Shown here in pieces: positions 17,190 through 27,400 of a DNA stretch of 64,000 bases. Where the stretch lies: the NCBI RefSeq assembly GCF_040783535.2, contig NZ_JBFONW020000001.1, positions 1,116,001 to 1,180,000 of the forward strand. Direction: 5' to 3'. The position numbers and the translations under genes were made by a program. Position 1 is the stretch's first letter; each line of letters begins with the position of its first letter. Below the pieces are notes generated by a model that ran no database searches, was not told where the DNA came from, and saw nothing but the letters and a program-made list of their open reading frames with translations. The DNA is from Aestuariibius insulae (GTDB lineage Bacteria; Pseudomonadota; Alphaproteobacteria; Rhodobacterales; Rhodobacteraceae).

Positions 17190-18691
17190 CGGTAGAGCCA
17201 GACTTCGGAGAGGGGGTCCGTCTCGGATCTGAGCTGGACGCGGAACTCGGCGAGCGTCGCGTCGCCGGGGCGGAAGGTGAAGGCGAGGCGCGGGCCGCCG
17301 GTGTCGGGGTTGCGTTGCAGCAGGCCGCCGCTGGTCTCGCCTGCGCTGGTGCGGATAAGCGGGACAATCGTGTCGAGATCGGGCAGGCCGTCCGCGGCGG
17401 CGAAATCGATGGCGACGATGAGACCGCCTTCGGGGCGGGCGCCGATCCGGGTGTTCAGGACCTGCGCGAGGGCATGGCCCGGTGCTGGGGCGTCGCCCCA
17501 GTCGAGGCGGTAGGAGAGGGTCTGTTCGGTGCCCGCCGCGAAGGGCTCGGCGGGGCGCCAATAGGCGACGATGTTGTCGTAGACCTCGAGATCGGCAGGG
17601 ATCTCGACCAGGGTCACGGAGCCGCGACCCCAGTCGCCTTCGGGCGTGACCCAAAGGCCGGGGCGACGGTGATAGAGCGCTTCGAGATCGGCGAAGTCCG
17701 AAAACGTGCGGGCGCGTTGCATCAGGCCGAAGCCCTTGGGGCCCATATCGGCGAAGGCCGAGAGCTGGAGCGCGCGCGGATTGGCCAGCGGGCGCCAGAT
17801 ATGCTCTCCGCCGCCGTTGGCGATCATCAGGCCGTCGCTGTCGTGGACCGCGGGCCGGAAGTCGGAGAAGCGGTCGCGCATCGTCTCGTCGAAGAGAAAC
17901 ATCGAGGTGAGCGGGGCAACGCCCAGATGCGGCAGGTCGCGGCGGGCAAAGAGTGTGGCGCGCACCTGCATAGAAAGCGGTGCGCCGGGCGTGATCTCGA
18001 ACCGGTAGGCACCGGTGATCGACGGGCCGTCGAGCAAAGCGTGGAGTGTGACGGTGCCGTAGCCGGGCGCGGGGCGTTCGATCCAGAGGGCGGTGAAGTC
18101 GGGAAATTCCTCGCCCGAGGGTTCGGCCGTGTCGATGGCGATCCCGCGCGCGGAGAGGCCGTAGATCTGCCCTGTGGCGATAGCGCGGAAATAGCTGGCG
18201 CCTTGCACGACGGCGAATTCGGTGAAGATGCCCGGCTCTTCAAGTTCGGCGCGCAGGCGCAGGCCGCTATAGCCCAGCGTCGCATCACGCGGCAGGTCGG
18301 GGAATTCGTCGGTCGTGTCGAAGACGGCCTTGTCGAAGGCGATGGTACGGGCCTCGCCATCCTCGACCACGGACATCTGCACGGCTTGCGGGAAATAGAG
18401 ACCGGGCGGGAAGAAATCGACGCGCAGGGGGGACTCGGTTCCTTCGAAGAGCGCATTGCGGTGGTCGAACCAGATATGGCGGAACTGATCGTAGCTGAGA
18501 TCGCGCCATTCCTGCGGGATCTCGGGGCGCGGCACGTAAGGGCTTTGCGCCAGCGCGCGGGCGCGGTCGATCACGTCGGCATCGGAGAAGGGTTTGGGGA
18601 TGCCAAGCGTCAGGCCGGGCTCGTCCGCGAAGGCTTTGAGCGGGGTTGCCGCAAGGGCCGCGATGGCAGCAAGGACGGACCGGCGGTTCAT
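17177..18691 (-). CDS. opgG: Periplasmic glucan biosynthesis protein OpgG
   Basis: Periplasmic protein acting with OpgH on glucan backbone export and branching. The 504-aa product starts NRRSVLAAIAALAATPLKAFA, a twin-arginine-like leader, followed by the two beta-rich MdoG domains (DLSYDQFRHIWFD near 65-80; GDWGRGSVTLVEIP in the second half; YRLDWG). The start overlaps the opgC stop (ATGA at 18688-18691) and the end overlaps opgH, so all three are tightly coupled. Confidence 0.93.
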   Translation of the reverse strand: MNRRSVLAAIAALAATPLKAFADEPGLTLGIPKPFSDADVIDRARALAQSPYVPRPEIPQEWRDLSYDQFRHIWFDHRNALFEGTESPLRVDFFPPGLYFPQAVQMSVVEDGEARTIAFDKAVFDTTDEFPDLPRDATLGYSGLRLRAELEEPGIFTEFAVVQGASYFRAIATGQIYGLSARGIAIDTAEPSGEEFPDFTALWIERPAPGYGTVTLHALLDGPSITGAYRFEITPGAPLSMQVRATLFARRDLPHLGVAPLTSMFLFDETMRDRFSDFRPAVHDSDGLMIANGGGEHIWRPLANPRALQLSAFADMGPKGFGLMQRARTFSDFADLEALYHRRPGLWVTPEGDWGRGSVTLVEIPADLEVYDNIVAYWRPAEPFAAGTEQTLSYRLDWGDAPAPGHALAQVLNTRIGARPEGGLIVAIDFAAADGLPDLDTIVPLIRTSAGETSGGLLQRNPDTGGPRLAFTFRPGDATLAEFRVQLRSETDPLSEVWLYRWTA

Positions 18692-19932
18692 CGTTTGGCC
18701 TTCCACGGCTGGGATTTGAACCAGCCCGCGCCATAGGCGATGGCGATCAGGATCAGGCAGCCGGTGATGTTGACGATGGTTTGCGTCAAATAGGTGCTGC
18801 CCGCGACGTCGAAGACGAAGCCCAGAAGGCGCGCGAGGAACATCGAGGTGATGAAGACGGCGAGCGATTGCTGGCCGACCTTCATGATGGCAGCGAGACA
18901 GGTGGTCCAGACGCGCGCGATGGCTCCGTTGCCTTCTGGCGGGAGCAAGCGGCGGCCCGCCTCGCCCGCGAGGGTCCAGGCGAGGTAGGCGAGGGCGAGG
19001 AAATGGATGTAGCGCAGGATGCCGAAATCGCTCTTGTCGAACCAGACGCCGTTCTCGCGACGCCAGTCGCGCGCCCAGTCGAGGCCAAGCTCGCGCACGC
19101 CGATATTGGAGAGCGGGATATTGGCCAGGACGACAAGCGCGGCAAGCGCGATCAGAAGCGGCGCGACCGGCGGCTTGGGGATCCAGCCGCGCATGAAGGC
19201 GAAACCGGTGAAGAAAATGAGCGCCCAGCCGAAGGGGTTGAAAAACCAGTTGCGGTCCGACCACGGCTCTGCCGGGAAGGCGAAATGGGGAAGGCCGAGG
19301 GTGGAGGTCAGGCCCTCTTGGGCCATCAGCCAGAAGAAGAGGATCGGGGCGGCGGCGGCCCAGAGGTTAATCCGCGCGAGCGCAACGACGAGCGGCATCA
19401 TCGCGAGAACGACCATATACATCGGCAGGATGTCGAAATAGTTCGGCACGTACCGCAGCGTAAGAAGCGCCAGCATGTTTTCGGTGTTCGACCAGTTTTC
19501 GCTGTCGACAAAGAGTGGCCAGAGATTGAGCTGGCCCCAATAGTTTTTGTTGGTGATTGCGAGGTCCGTAAGAAAAATCGTCAGGCCCACGACCGCGACG
19601 AACAGGCCGATATGCGCCCAATATACCTGCCAGATGCGAAAGCCGACGCGCGCTGTGCCGAGCCGCCAGCCCGCGCGGTCAAAGGTGCCGCCAAAGGCGA
19701 TGGCGGAGGCCATGCCGGAGCAGAAGACAAAGATCTCGGTCGCGTCCGAAAAGCCGAAGCGAGCGGGGATCCAGAGCGTCACCCAGTTGCCCGGCGTATG
19801 GGCGAAGAGGATGATGAACATCGCAATGCCGCGAAAGAAATCGAGGCGGGGATCGCGAATGCGCACCATGGGCGCGGCCGCGATGGGGGCGGGCGTCTCT
19901 TTGGCCATATCTGCGGGATCTGCGAGGGTCAT
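18688..19932 (-). CDS. opgC: OpgC family periplasmic glucan succinyltransferase
   Basis: A 414-aa membrane protein of the OpgC family, acyltransferase-3-like, that adds succinyl groups to periplasmic glucans. Diagnostic blocks are RLDFFRGIAMFIILFAHTPGN (start of helix 1), FVFCSGMASAIAFG and FNPFGWALIFFTGF; about ten membrane segments are visible. The product ends basic. A start at 19908 is also possible. First gene of the opg operon. Confidence 0.9.
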   Translation of the reverse strand: MTLADPADMAKETPAPIAAAPMVRIRDPRLDFFRGIAMFIILFAHTPGNWVTLWIPARFGFSDATEIFVFCSGMASAIAFGGTFDRAGWRLGTARVGFRIWQVYWAHIGLFVAVVGLTIFLTDLAITNKNYWGQLNLWPLFVDSENWSNTENMLALLTLRYVPNYFDILPMYMVVLAMMPLVVALARINLWAAAAPILFFWLMAQEGLTSTLGLPHFAFPAEPWSDRNWFFNPFGWALIFFTGFAFMRGWIPKPPVAPLLIALAALVVLANIPLSNIGVRELGLDWARDWRRENGVWFDKSDFGILRYIHFLALAYLAWTLAGEAGRRLLPPEGNGAIARVWTTCLAAIMKVGQQSLAVFITSMFLARLLGFVFDVAGSTYLTQTIVNITGCLILIAIAYGAGWFKSQPWKAKR

Positions 19933-19976
19933 GGCGGGGTCACTGCGCGGTCAAGGGCGCCGATCTCCTACAAGGG

Positions 19977-21326
19977 TTATTGCGCGGGAATGGCGACGGG
20001 TTCCCGACGCGCGGCATCGATCTGCGCCAGCCGCGTTTCGGTGAACGTATCTGCCTGTCCGGCCCGGCGTGCAAGGCGGTCGTTCAGGATGGTTTCGGTC
20101 TCGTCCAGATATCCGGCGCGCAGTCCGGCATCGACGGTCATCCGCTCGAACACGTCGCGCTGGGCATGGGAGCCGCCGACGGTCGGCATCTTTGGCCGGG
20201 CGGAGGCCAGCGCGCGGAAGGCGGTGTCGTAGCAGCCCTCGCCAAAGGCCGCGAGGCCGTGGGCCGCGGCTTGACCCGGATCGTCGAAGATCTGTCCCAT
20301 ATCCGTTTCGGTGCCCGCTTCACGGCGGACGCGGGCGACCATGGTGCGGGCGGCATCCTCTTTGCCCGCGCCGGTGAGCGCCAGCACGTAGTGCAGATCG
20401 GCGAAGACAAGGCAGCCATCGCCGGAGCGCGCTTCGGAGAAGGCGGCAAGCTCGTCCCAGCGGCCCCCGACATCGACGCCTTCCAGTTCGAGCCGCATGA
20501 GAAGCGAGGTGGCATTGGCGATGTCGCGATAATCGTCGGTCTTGTCGGCGCGGATCTTCTGATCGTAGAGCGAGAGGACTTCCGCGATGTCTCCGAGATC
20601 GAGATGGAGCAGCGCCTTGTGCCACCAGACATGGTAGCGGAAGTTGTTGCAGTGCATCCAGGCGCCGTCATTGTCGGCGATCAGGCGGATGCCCTCTTTC
20701 GAGCGGGCGGTCATGTCGTAGACATGGGCGACGGCATGCAGGCCCCAGGCATCGTCGGTGGCCAGCTGCAGACCGGCGCGGCCAGCGCGTTCGGCAGCGT
20801 CGTAGTCGCCCGTTTCCTCGAGCGCGAAGGCGTGGCAGCCGAGTGCGTAGCCGCGGCATGCATGGGTATCGTCGTGATGAGGCAGGGCGCGTTCGACCGA
20901 GGCGCGCATGCCGGTGGCATCACCGAGGACGAACCGAATGGCGTGGATCACCTTCATCGTCATCGTGTCGCGGGGATTGGCGCCCAGCACCGCCTCGAGC
21001 GCGGCGATGGCGCGGGTCGGGCTGCCCGCCAGCCAGTGGCCGAGCGCATCGGTCCAGCCGCGTGCCCTGAGATCCACGGGACCGGCGGCCAGGGCGAGGG
21101 TGTGCGCCTCGGCGGCGGTAGCGACCAGTTCGCGCCGGCCCATGAGCATGGAAAAGAGCCCCTTGGCCGCCTGGGCGATGGCCAGATCGGGCTGCCGGGT
21201 CAAGAGCGATCCCAGATGCGTGGGCGTTTCGGTGCCGTGGGCGAGGAAGGCCAGAACCATCGCGTTCCAGTCGGCCAGCGCCTCGGGCGAGGTGGTGGCG
21301 ATGTCGCTGTCACAAATATCATACAT
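19977..21326 (-). CDS. Tetratricopeptide repeat protein, TTC38-like
   Basis: A 449-aa soluble protein built of helical repeats, matching the bacterial TTC38-like family (W-N-A-M-V-L-A-F-L-A-H-G start, conserved F-R-Y-H-V-W-W-H-K-A-L core, ADLHYVLALTGAG). It has no signal peptide. ATG at 21326 has AGGAG 7 bases upstream. The gene lies 44 bases upstream of opgC on the same strand and may be co-transcribed, but a role in glucan synthesis is not indicated. Confidence 0.8.
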   Translation of the reverse strand: MYDICDSDIATTSPEALADWNAMVLAFLAHGTETPTHLGSLLTRQPDLAIAQAAKGLFSMLMGRRELVATAAEAHTLALAAGPVDLRARGWTDALGHWLAGSPTRAIAALEAVLGANPRDTMTMKVIHAIRFVLGDATGMRASVERALPHHDDTHACRGYALGCHAFALEETGDYDAAERAGRAGLQLATDDAWGLHAVAHVYDMTARSKEGIRLIADNDGAWMHCNNFRYHVWWHKALLHLDLGDIAEVLSLYDQKIRADKTDDYRDIANATSLLMRLELEGVDVGGRWDELAAFSEARSGDGCLVFADLHYVLALTGAGKEDAARTMVARVRREAGTETDMGQIFDDPGQAAAHGLAAFGEGCYDTAFRALASARPKMPTVGGSHAQRDVFERMTVDAGLRAGYLDETETILNDRLARRAGQADTFTETRLAQIDAARREPVAIPAQ

Positions 21327-21495
21327 GGGTCGGCTCCTGTGCCGGTTTTTCATGCACCGGTTTACTCAAATGTGGAGATCGCGCCAGCCGCGTGCGCGTG
21401 ACGTGACGCAAGCGTGATGCCAAGCCGCTGATTTCGTGAAGTGAATTAAGCGGCGCGTCGCCGATGGCCTTGTTGTGCGGGGAAGTGCCTGTGAA

Positions 21496-22677
21496 TTAGT
21501 CGTTTTCAGTGTCCGTTTTGCCGAGGACGACGCCCGTGTGCTCGCCTAGGCGCGGAGGCGGGCGGGTGTACTGGACGGGTGTGGCGGAGAATTTCAGGGG
21601 ATTGCCGAGAAGCTTGAGGGTCGCGCCGTTCTGGGTTTGCTCGATCACGGCGTCGCGGGCCTTCGCCTGATCGGTGGCAAGTGCCTGATTTAGATCATGA
21701 ATTGGGCCGACGGGGACTTTGGCGGCCTCTAGTTTTTGAATGATCGTGGCGGCGGGGATCGTCGTCAAAGCGGGGCGCAGGTGTAACATAAGGGCGTCCC
21801 GGTGCGTGATCCGGGCGGGATTTGTTACAAAGCTCGGATCCTCGTGCAGCGGGCCGAGGCCCAGCGCGTCGCAGAAGCGGGCGAATTGGGCATCATTGCC
21901 GACGGCAACGATGACATGGCCATCCGAGGCATCGAAGACATCGTAGGGCACGATGTTGGGGTGGGCATTGCCGCGACGCTCGGGGATCTTGCCGGACATC
22001 AGAGTGTTGGTGCCTTCGTTAATGAGCCAGGCCATTTGGGTGTCGACGAGGGCTACATCGATGGATTGCCCTTCGCCGGTCTGGGTTCGGTGGTGAAGGG
22101 CGGCGAGGATGCCGGTGGCGGCGTACATGCCGCACATGACGTCGGCGATGCCGACGCCGACCTTCATTGGAGGACCGTCCGGCGCGCCGGTCAGCGACAT
22201 GATCCCGCCATAGCCCTGGGCCATCAGATCGTAGCCGGGCTTTTCCCGATTGGGGCCGGTCTGGCCGAAGCCGGAGATCGAACAGGTGATCAGGCCGGGA
22301 TGGGCCTTGCGGAGGGTGTCGGGGTCGAGGCCGTATTTGACGAGGCCTCCAGGTTTGAAGTTTTCGACCATGATATCGGCGCGGGCGGCAAGTTTTCGGA
22401 TCTGAGCCTGACCCTCGGGCAAGGCGAGATCGACGGCGACGGACATCTTGTTGCGATTGGCGGAGAGGAAGTAGGCGGAGAGGTCCTGGATGCCGTCTTC
22501 GGTGTCCGCATAGGGCGGGCCCCAGGCACGGGTGTCGTCGCCGCGTTCGGGGTTCTCGATCTTCCAGACGGTCGCGCCAAGATCGCCGAGCATCTGGGTG
22601 GCGGTCGGGCCTGCGAGGATCCGCGTCAGGTCAAGAACAACGAGGCCGTCGAGCGGGCCCTTAGAGGCGTCCGTCAT
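21496..22677 (-). CDS. CaiB/BaiF family CoA transferase
   Basis: A 393-aa family III CoA transferase. It moves CoA between carboxylic acids by way of an aspartyl intermediate; the catalytic Asp is D150 in GYDLMAQGYGG. Other family blocks are LDLTRILAGPTATQMLGDLGA, GVGIADVMCGMYA and the C-terminal RPPPRLGEHTG. Its start lies 17 bases inside the upstream ThDP-enzyme gene, so the two form a coupled pair. Acyl substrates are unknown. Confidence 0.92.
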   Translation of the reverse strand: MTDASKGPLDGLVVLDLTRILAGPTATQMLGDLGATVWKIENPERGDDTRAWGPPYADTEDGIQDLSAYFLSANRNKMSVAVDLALPEGQAQIRKLAARADIMVENFKPGGLVKYGLDPDTLRKAHPGLITCSISGFGQTGPNREKPGYDLMAQGYGGIMSLTGAPDGPPMKVGVGIADVMCGMYAATGILAALHHRTQTGEGQSIDVALVDTQMAWLINEGTNTLMSGKIPERRGNAHPNIVPYDVFDASDGHVIVAVGNDAQFARFCDALGLGPLHEDPSFVTNPARITHRDALMLHLRPALTTIPAATIIQKLEAAKVPVGPIHDLNQALATDQAKARDAVIEQTQNGATLKLLGNPLKFSATPVQYTRPPPRLGEHTGVVLGKTDTEND

Positions 22678-24274
22678 AGCTTTCCCTTTCGATAACGCAG
22701 CCGATCACGGTGAAGGTGTTCGCCTCTTGCGCCTGTTTGAGCGCGGCCTTGAGCGTCTCGCGGCTTTGAACCGTGTGACCTTCGCCGCCGAAGGCGCGGC
22801 CGATGGCGGCCACATCCGGTGCATCGAAATCCACGAAGCTGTTGGGGAGTTGGCGCTGGCGCTGCTTGAGCTCGATCAGGGCGAGAGAGGCGTCGACGAA
22901 GACGACGAAGATTGTCTTGAGTTTGCGCTCGGCGGCGGTGGCGAGCTCTCCGGTGACCATGAGAAAACCCGCATCCCCTAAGAAGGAGACGACGGTGCGG
23001 TCCGGCTCGGCGATCTCGGTGCCGATGGCGAGCGGCAGGGCGCAGCCCATGGTGCAAAGCGCGGAGGATTGAGTGAGGGCGCGGGGCTCGTAGCACTCCC
23101 ACATCTGGCTAAGGAGAATCCGGTGCGCGCCGCTATCGGCGGTCGCTAGGACGTTGCGGGGGAGCGCCTGCTGGCAGGTGTCGATGATGGCGGCGGGGCC
23201 CCAGTCTTCGTCTTTAGGGAAGGCCTCGGCAAGGGCCGCGCGGGCGGCGGATAGCTCCGCTTCGGGCCATCCGTTCGGAGGGGGCAAGCTATCCGTCAGG
23301 ACGGAGGCGGTCGCGGCGATTGAGCCGATAATATTGAGACCTGCCTGATGCATGTAGTGATGGTTCGGCTCTGCCGTTACGTCGATGACGTGCTGTCCTT
23401 TGGGATCGAAAACATCCCGCCAACCGGTGCGCATCTCGATCGGATCATAGCCGAGACAGAGGACGACATCCGCCTGTGCGATCAGCGGCAGGAGGATCTT
23501 GTCGGCTTTGGGAGACAGGCCCGCGCCACCAAGCGCAAGCGGGTCGTCTTCGGGCAGGAGCCCTTTGGCCTTGTAGGTCGTAATGACGGGCGCGTTGAGC
23601 AGATGCGCGATTGGCGCAAGATCCAGCCCATCGGTCATTGCGTCAACGCCTGCGATAATGAGGGGGCGCTTGGCTCTTGTCAGCCACTGGCGGGCCTGCT
23701 CAAGAGGCTCCTTGGCAGGCACCGTCGGGGTAGCGGGAGCGCGGCGAGAAGGTGCCGGGGCCGTGACGGCTTCGGTAACGGCGGTGATGGGCAGGTCGAT
23801 ATGCACCGGGCCGGGGCGGCCTTCGGTGGCGATGGCGACGGCCTTGTCGGCGATGACATGGGCGGCTTTGGCGTCGAAGGTAAAGCCCGCCTTGACGATA
23901 GGCGCGAAGACGGCGCGCTGATCGAGGACCTGATGGGTGTAGGTCTGCGCCTCCCACGGATCGACGCAGCCGGTCAGCACGATCAGCGGCACACGGTCCT
24001 GATGAGCATTGGCCACCGCGTTGACCCCGTTGAGCGCGCCTGGGCCGACCGTGGCCACAAGAATGCCGGGCACGCCGGTGCGGTGATAGACGCCTTCGGC
24101 CATGAAGGCGGCGGCATTTTCGTGCTTGGCCAGGATCATTTCGATCCCCGCCCGGGTGAGCGCATCGACGATGGTCAGCACCTCTCCGCCCGGCATTCCG
24201 AAGGCATGACGGCAGCCCGCCTCGTAAAGACGGCGCGCCAGAACGTCGGCGGCGGAGGGAGATGGGGCGGGCAT
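22661..24274 (-). CDS. Thiamine diphosphate-dependent enzyme, acetolactate synthase-like
   Basis: A 537-aa ThDP enzyme with the three-domain layout of the acetolactate synthase superfamily. Catalytic glutamate E52 sits in KHENAAAF; the Mg/ThDP motif is GDAGFLMVTGELATA with, about 25 residues on, VDAS where most relatives have NN, so a metal ligand is Asp rather than Asn. ATG at 24274 has GGAG at 7 bases. The pairing with a CoA transferase recalls oxalate degradation, but the N-terminal sequence does not match oxalyl-CoA decarboxylase. Reaction unassigned. Confidence 0.88.
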   Translation of the reverse strand: MPAPSPSAADVLARRLYEAGCRHAFGMPGGEVLTIVDALTRAGIEMILAKHENAAAFMAEGVYHRTGVPGILVATVGPGALNGVNAVANAHQDRVPLIVLTGCVDPWEAQTYTHQVLDQRAVFAPIVKAGFTFDAKAAHVIADKAVAIATEGRPGPVHIDLPITAVTEAVTAPAPSRRAPATPTVPAKEPLEQARQWLTRAKRPLIIAGVDAMTDGLDLAPIAHLLNAPVITTYKAKGLLPEDDPLALGGAGLSPKADKILLPLIAQADVVLCLGYDPIEMRTGWRDVFDPKGQHVIDVTAEPNHHYMHQAGLNIIGSIAATASVLTDSLPPPNGWPEAELSAARAALAEAFPKDEDWGPAAIIDTCQQALPRNVLATADSGAHRILLSQMWECYEPRALTQSSALCTMGCALPLAIGTEIAEPDRTVVSFLGDAGFLMVTGELATAAERKLKTIFVVFVDASLALIELKQRQRQLPNSFVDFDAPDVAAIGRAFGGEGHTVQSRETLKAALKQAQEANTFTVIGCVIERESYDGRL

Positions 24275-24446
24275 GGGCAGGCTCCGGGCTTGGGTCTGGC
24301 GGAGATGTCGCCGAGCGGAGGTCAAAGCGCAAGGCTGGTCATTTCTCTTCCGCTGACACACGCTTGGTACATGAATCGGTGACTGAGTGATTCACCCGCA
24401 AACAGTGCTTTGGTTTCCTTCCCTAACCCAAGACAGGACTTTCCCC

Positions 24447-27400
24447 ATGTTTTCTTCCCTCTTTTTCCGCGATTATATCTTTGGCAGCTTCGGCAATGAC
24501 ACGATCAACGGCTCGGACCGGGACGACACGATCTTCGCGCTGACTGGCGATGATGTGATCAATGCCGGGGCGGGTGACGACGTCATCTTTGGCGGATTTG
24601 GGTCGGACACTGCCGTTTTTTCAGGCAGCTTTGAGGATTACGAGATCATCTCGGGGTCGCCGTTCTTTTTTAATCCGGTATCGGTCGTCGGTGCGGATGG
24701 GGCGGATCTGCTCTATGGCGTGGAGACGCTGCAGTTCGATGACGGGGTGATCTTTGTCGACGGGCGCAACAATGGTCCGGTGGCGCGGGGCGACGAGGTG
24801 ACCGCGTCGGAAAACGATGGAGCGGTGTTCTCCGCGGCGGATCTGCTGGCCAATGACAGCGATTTCGACGGTGATGCTTTGAGCGTGACAGCCGTGTCCG
24901 CGACGAGCGAGGCGGGTGCTTCGGTAACGCTAGTGAATGGCGCGGTGTCCTACGATCCGGGCGATCTGTTCGACGCACTGGGCGATGGCGAAACGGCGAC
25001 GGATACGTTCACATATACAGTTAGCGACGGACAGGGCGGGACCGAGACTGCAACGGTCACGGTCACGGTGACGGGGGTGGACGATGCGCCGGTAGAAGCA
25101 AACCTGGTGCTGTCCGAGATCATGTATAACCCGGCCTCGGCGGAGGATGACTGGGAGTGGGTCGAGGTCAGCAATACGGGGGGTGCCGATCTGGATCTCG
25201 CCGGATACGTTATCGATGACGGGAATGCGACGCAGGTGTCCAGCGCGAATATCGCGGCCGGGACGGTTGCGGCAGGCGGCAGCACGATCCTCTATAACGG
25301 CGACGATCTGACGGAGCAGCAGTTCCGCGATGCGTGGAACCTCGAGGAGGACGTGACGCTGATCGCCGTCACCGAGTGGAACGATCTGGCGCTGAACAAC
25401 GGGGGCGACACGATCTCGATCTGGTCGGATTTCGACAGCTACCAGTCCGATTTCGAGGCGCGCGAGAATACGGTCGTGACGGTTACCTATGACGACAGCG
25501 GAGATTGGCCCTCCGACGATAACAGCGCGTCGATTTACCTGACGGATCTGGCCTCGGACGCCAATGACGGGAGCAATTGGGCCCTGTCCACCGTGGGCGG
25601 CGATACGCCGGTCAATCAGGGGCAGCAGTCCGATACCGATGGCGGCAATTCGGGGGGCGATGTGGGCTCTCCCGGGGGGGCGAGCGATACTGGCGGCGGG
25701 GGCGAGTTCGTTCTGATTTCACAGGTTCAGGGCAGCGGCAGCGAAGCGGCGCTGCTGGGCGAGACCGTCACGGTCGAGGGGATCGTCACCTATACGACGA
25801 GCAACGGCTATTACGTGCAGGAGGAAGACGCCGATAGCGACGGGGATGCGGCGACGTCTGAGGCCATCTTCGTCTTTACGGGGTCCAATACGAACCCTGG
25901 CGATGGCTTGGTCGAGGTCGGGCAGACCGTCGAGGTTAGCGGGAGCGTAAGCGAGTTCAGTGGGCTGACGCAGCTTTCCGGCGGTACCACGACGGTCACG
26001 GATGCGACGATCAGTGATCTGCCGGAGGCGGTGACCATCGCCGTGTCCGGGGTGACGGATGCGGATGTCGATTACGAGGCCGTCGAAGGGATGCGGGTCG
26101 AGGTCGTCAGCGGAGAGGTGGACGAAGCGCTTACGGTGACGCAGAACTTCAACCTCGACCGGTTTGGCGAGATCACGGTGAGCGCCGGCACGCAGACCCA
26201 GCCGACACAGCTTTTCGATGCGCAGACGCAAGCTGCGGAGATCGCGGCACTTCAAGAGGCGAACGCGAACAACCGGCTGATCATCGATGACGGTCCGTTG
26301 GGCTCCAATCCGAGCGAGTTCGCGTTCATTCCGAACACCTCGCCGGGCGATAACGGCAACGGAATCCTGGATGCGGGGGATGATTTCGATCAGGGCGGCA
26401 CGCTGCGCCTTGGGGCCGAAGTGACGGCGCCGATCGAGGGGATCATGTCGGAAGGCTTCGGCAATTACCGCGTCTATGCGACCGAGACGATGGAGATCGA
26501 CGAAAGCACGAACGGGGATGCGCGGCCGGAGACGCCGGACGATGTGGGCGGTAGCCTGCAGATCGCATCGTTCAACGTGCTGAACTACTTCACCACGCTG
26601 GACCGGGACGGAAACACGACCGGACCGGACGGAGCGCTCGATCCACGGGGTGCGTCTTCGGAAGAGGATCTCGACCGGCAGACGGACAGCCTTGTCAACG
26701 CGCTGACCGGAACTGGCGCGGAGGTTTTTGCCATTCAGGAGGTCGAGAATAACGGCTTCGGTGAGGATGGTGCGATCGTCAGGCTGGCCTCTGAGCTGGA
26801 TGCGGCCGATCCGGCGACAGATATCCGCTTTGTCGATCCGACCGATCCGGGCAGTGATGGCTTCATCGGAACGGATGCGATCACGACCGGTATCCTCTAT
26901 GACGCAAACGCGGTGACTCTGGTCAGTTCCGAAACGCTGGTCTTCGAGGAGGCGAGCGGACAGGCGACCTTTGCGATTGCTGAGCAGCTTAATCCTTACG
27001 TCTCCGACGGCGATCAGGTTGGGGACTTCCAGCGGAACCGTCCGGCAACCATTGCGACGTTCGAGGATAACGAGACCGGGGAGACCTTCACGGTCGTATC
27101 GGTCCACCACAAGTCCAAGGGCGACAGCAACCTGCAGGACCTTGCGGACGGGATTGAGACGGCATTGGCGAATGGATCCATCCCGCCCGAGGATGTGGCG
27201 ATGGTCGAGGCCAATCTGGCAGCACTGAAGGCCGATCCCAACTTTGATCAGGGAGATGGTCAGGGATTCTGGAATGCCGTGCGGAACGATGGATCGACCG
27301 AGCTGACCGAGTATCTCGAGGACGAATACGGAACCAGCGATGGCGCAAACGTTCTGGTTCTGGGGGATTTCAATGCCTATGCGCAGGACGATCCCACGCA

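Noticed and set aside
17123..18736. Long open frame (537 codons) on the plus strand over opgG and opgH
   Set aside because: Mirror of the coding strand in high-GC DNA; opgG and opgH have clear family motifs and coupled overlaps, while the antisense product has no domain and low-complexity composition.
21496..24274. Oxalyl-CoA decarboxylase / formyl-CoA transferase pair
   Set aside because: Gene pairing fits, but the ThDP enzyme's N-terminal and substrate regions are acetolactate synthase-like and do not match oxalyl-CoA decarboxylase.
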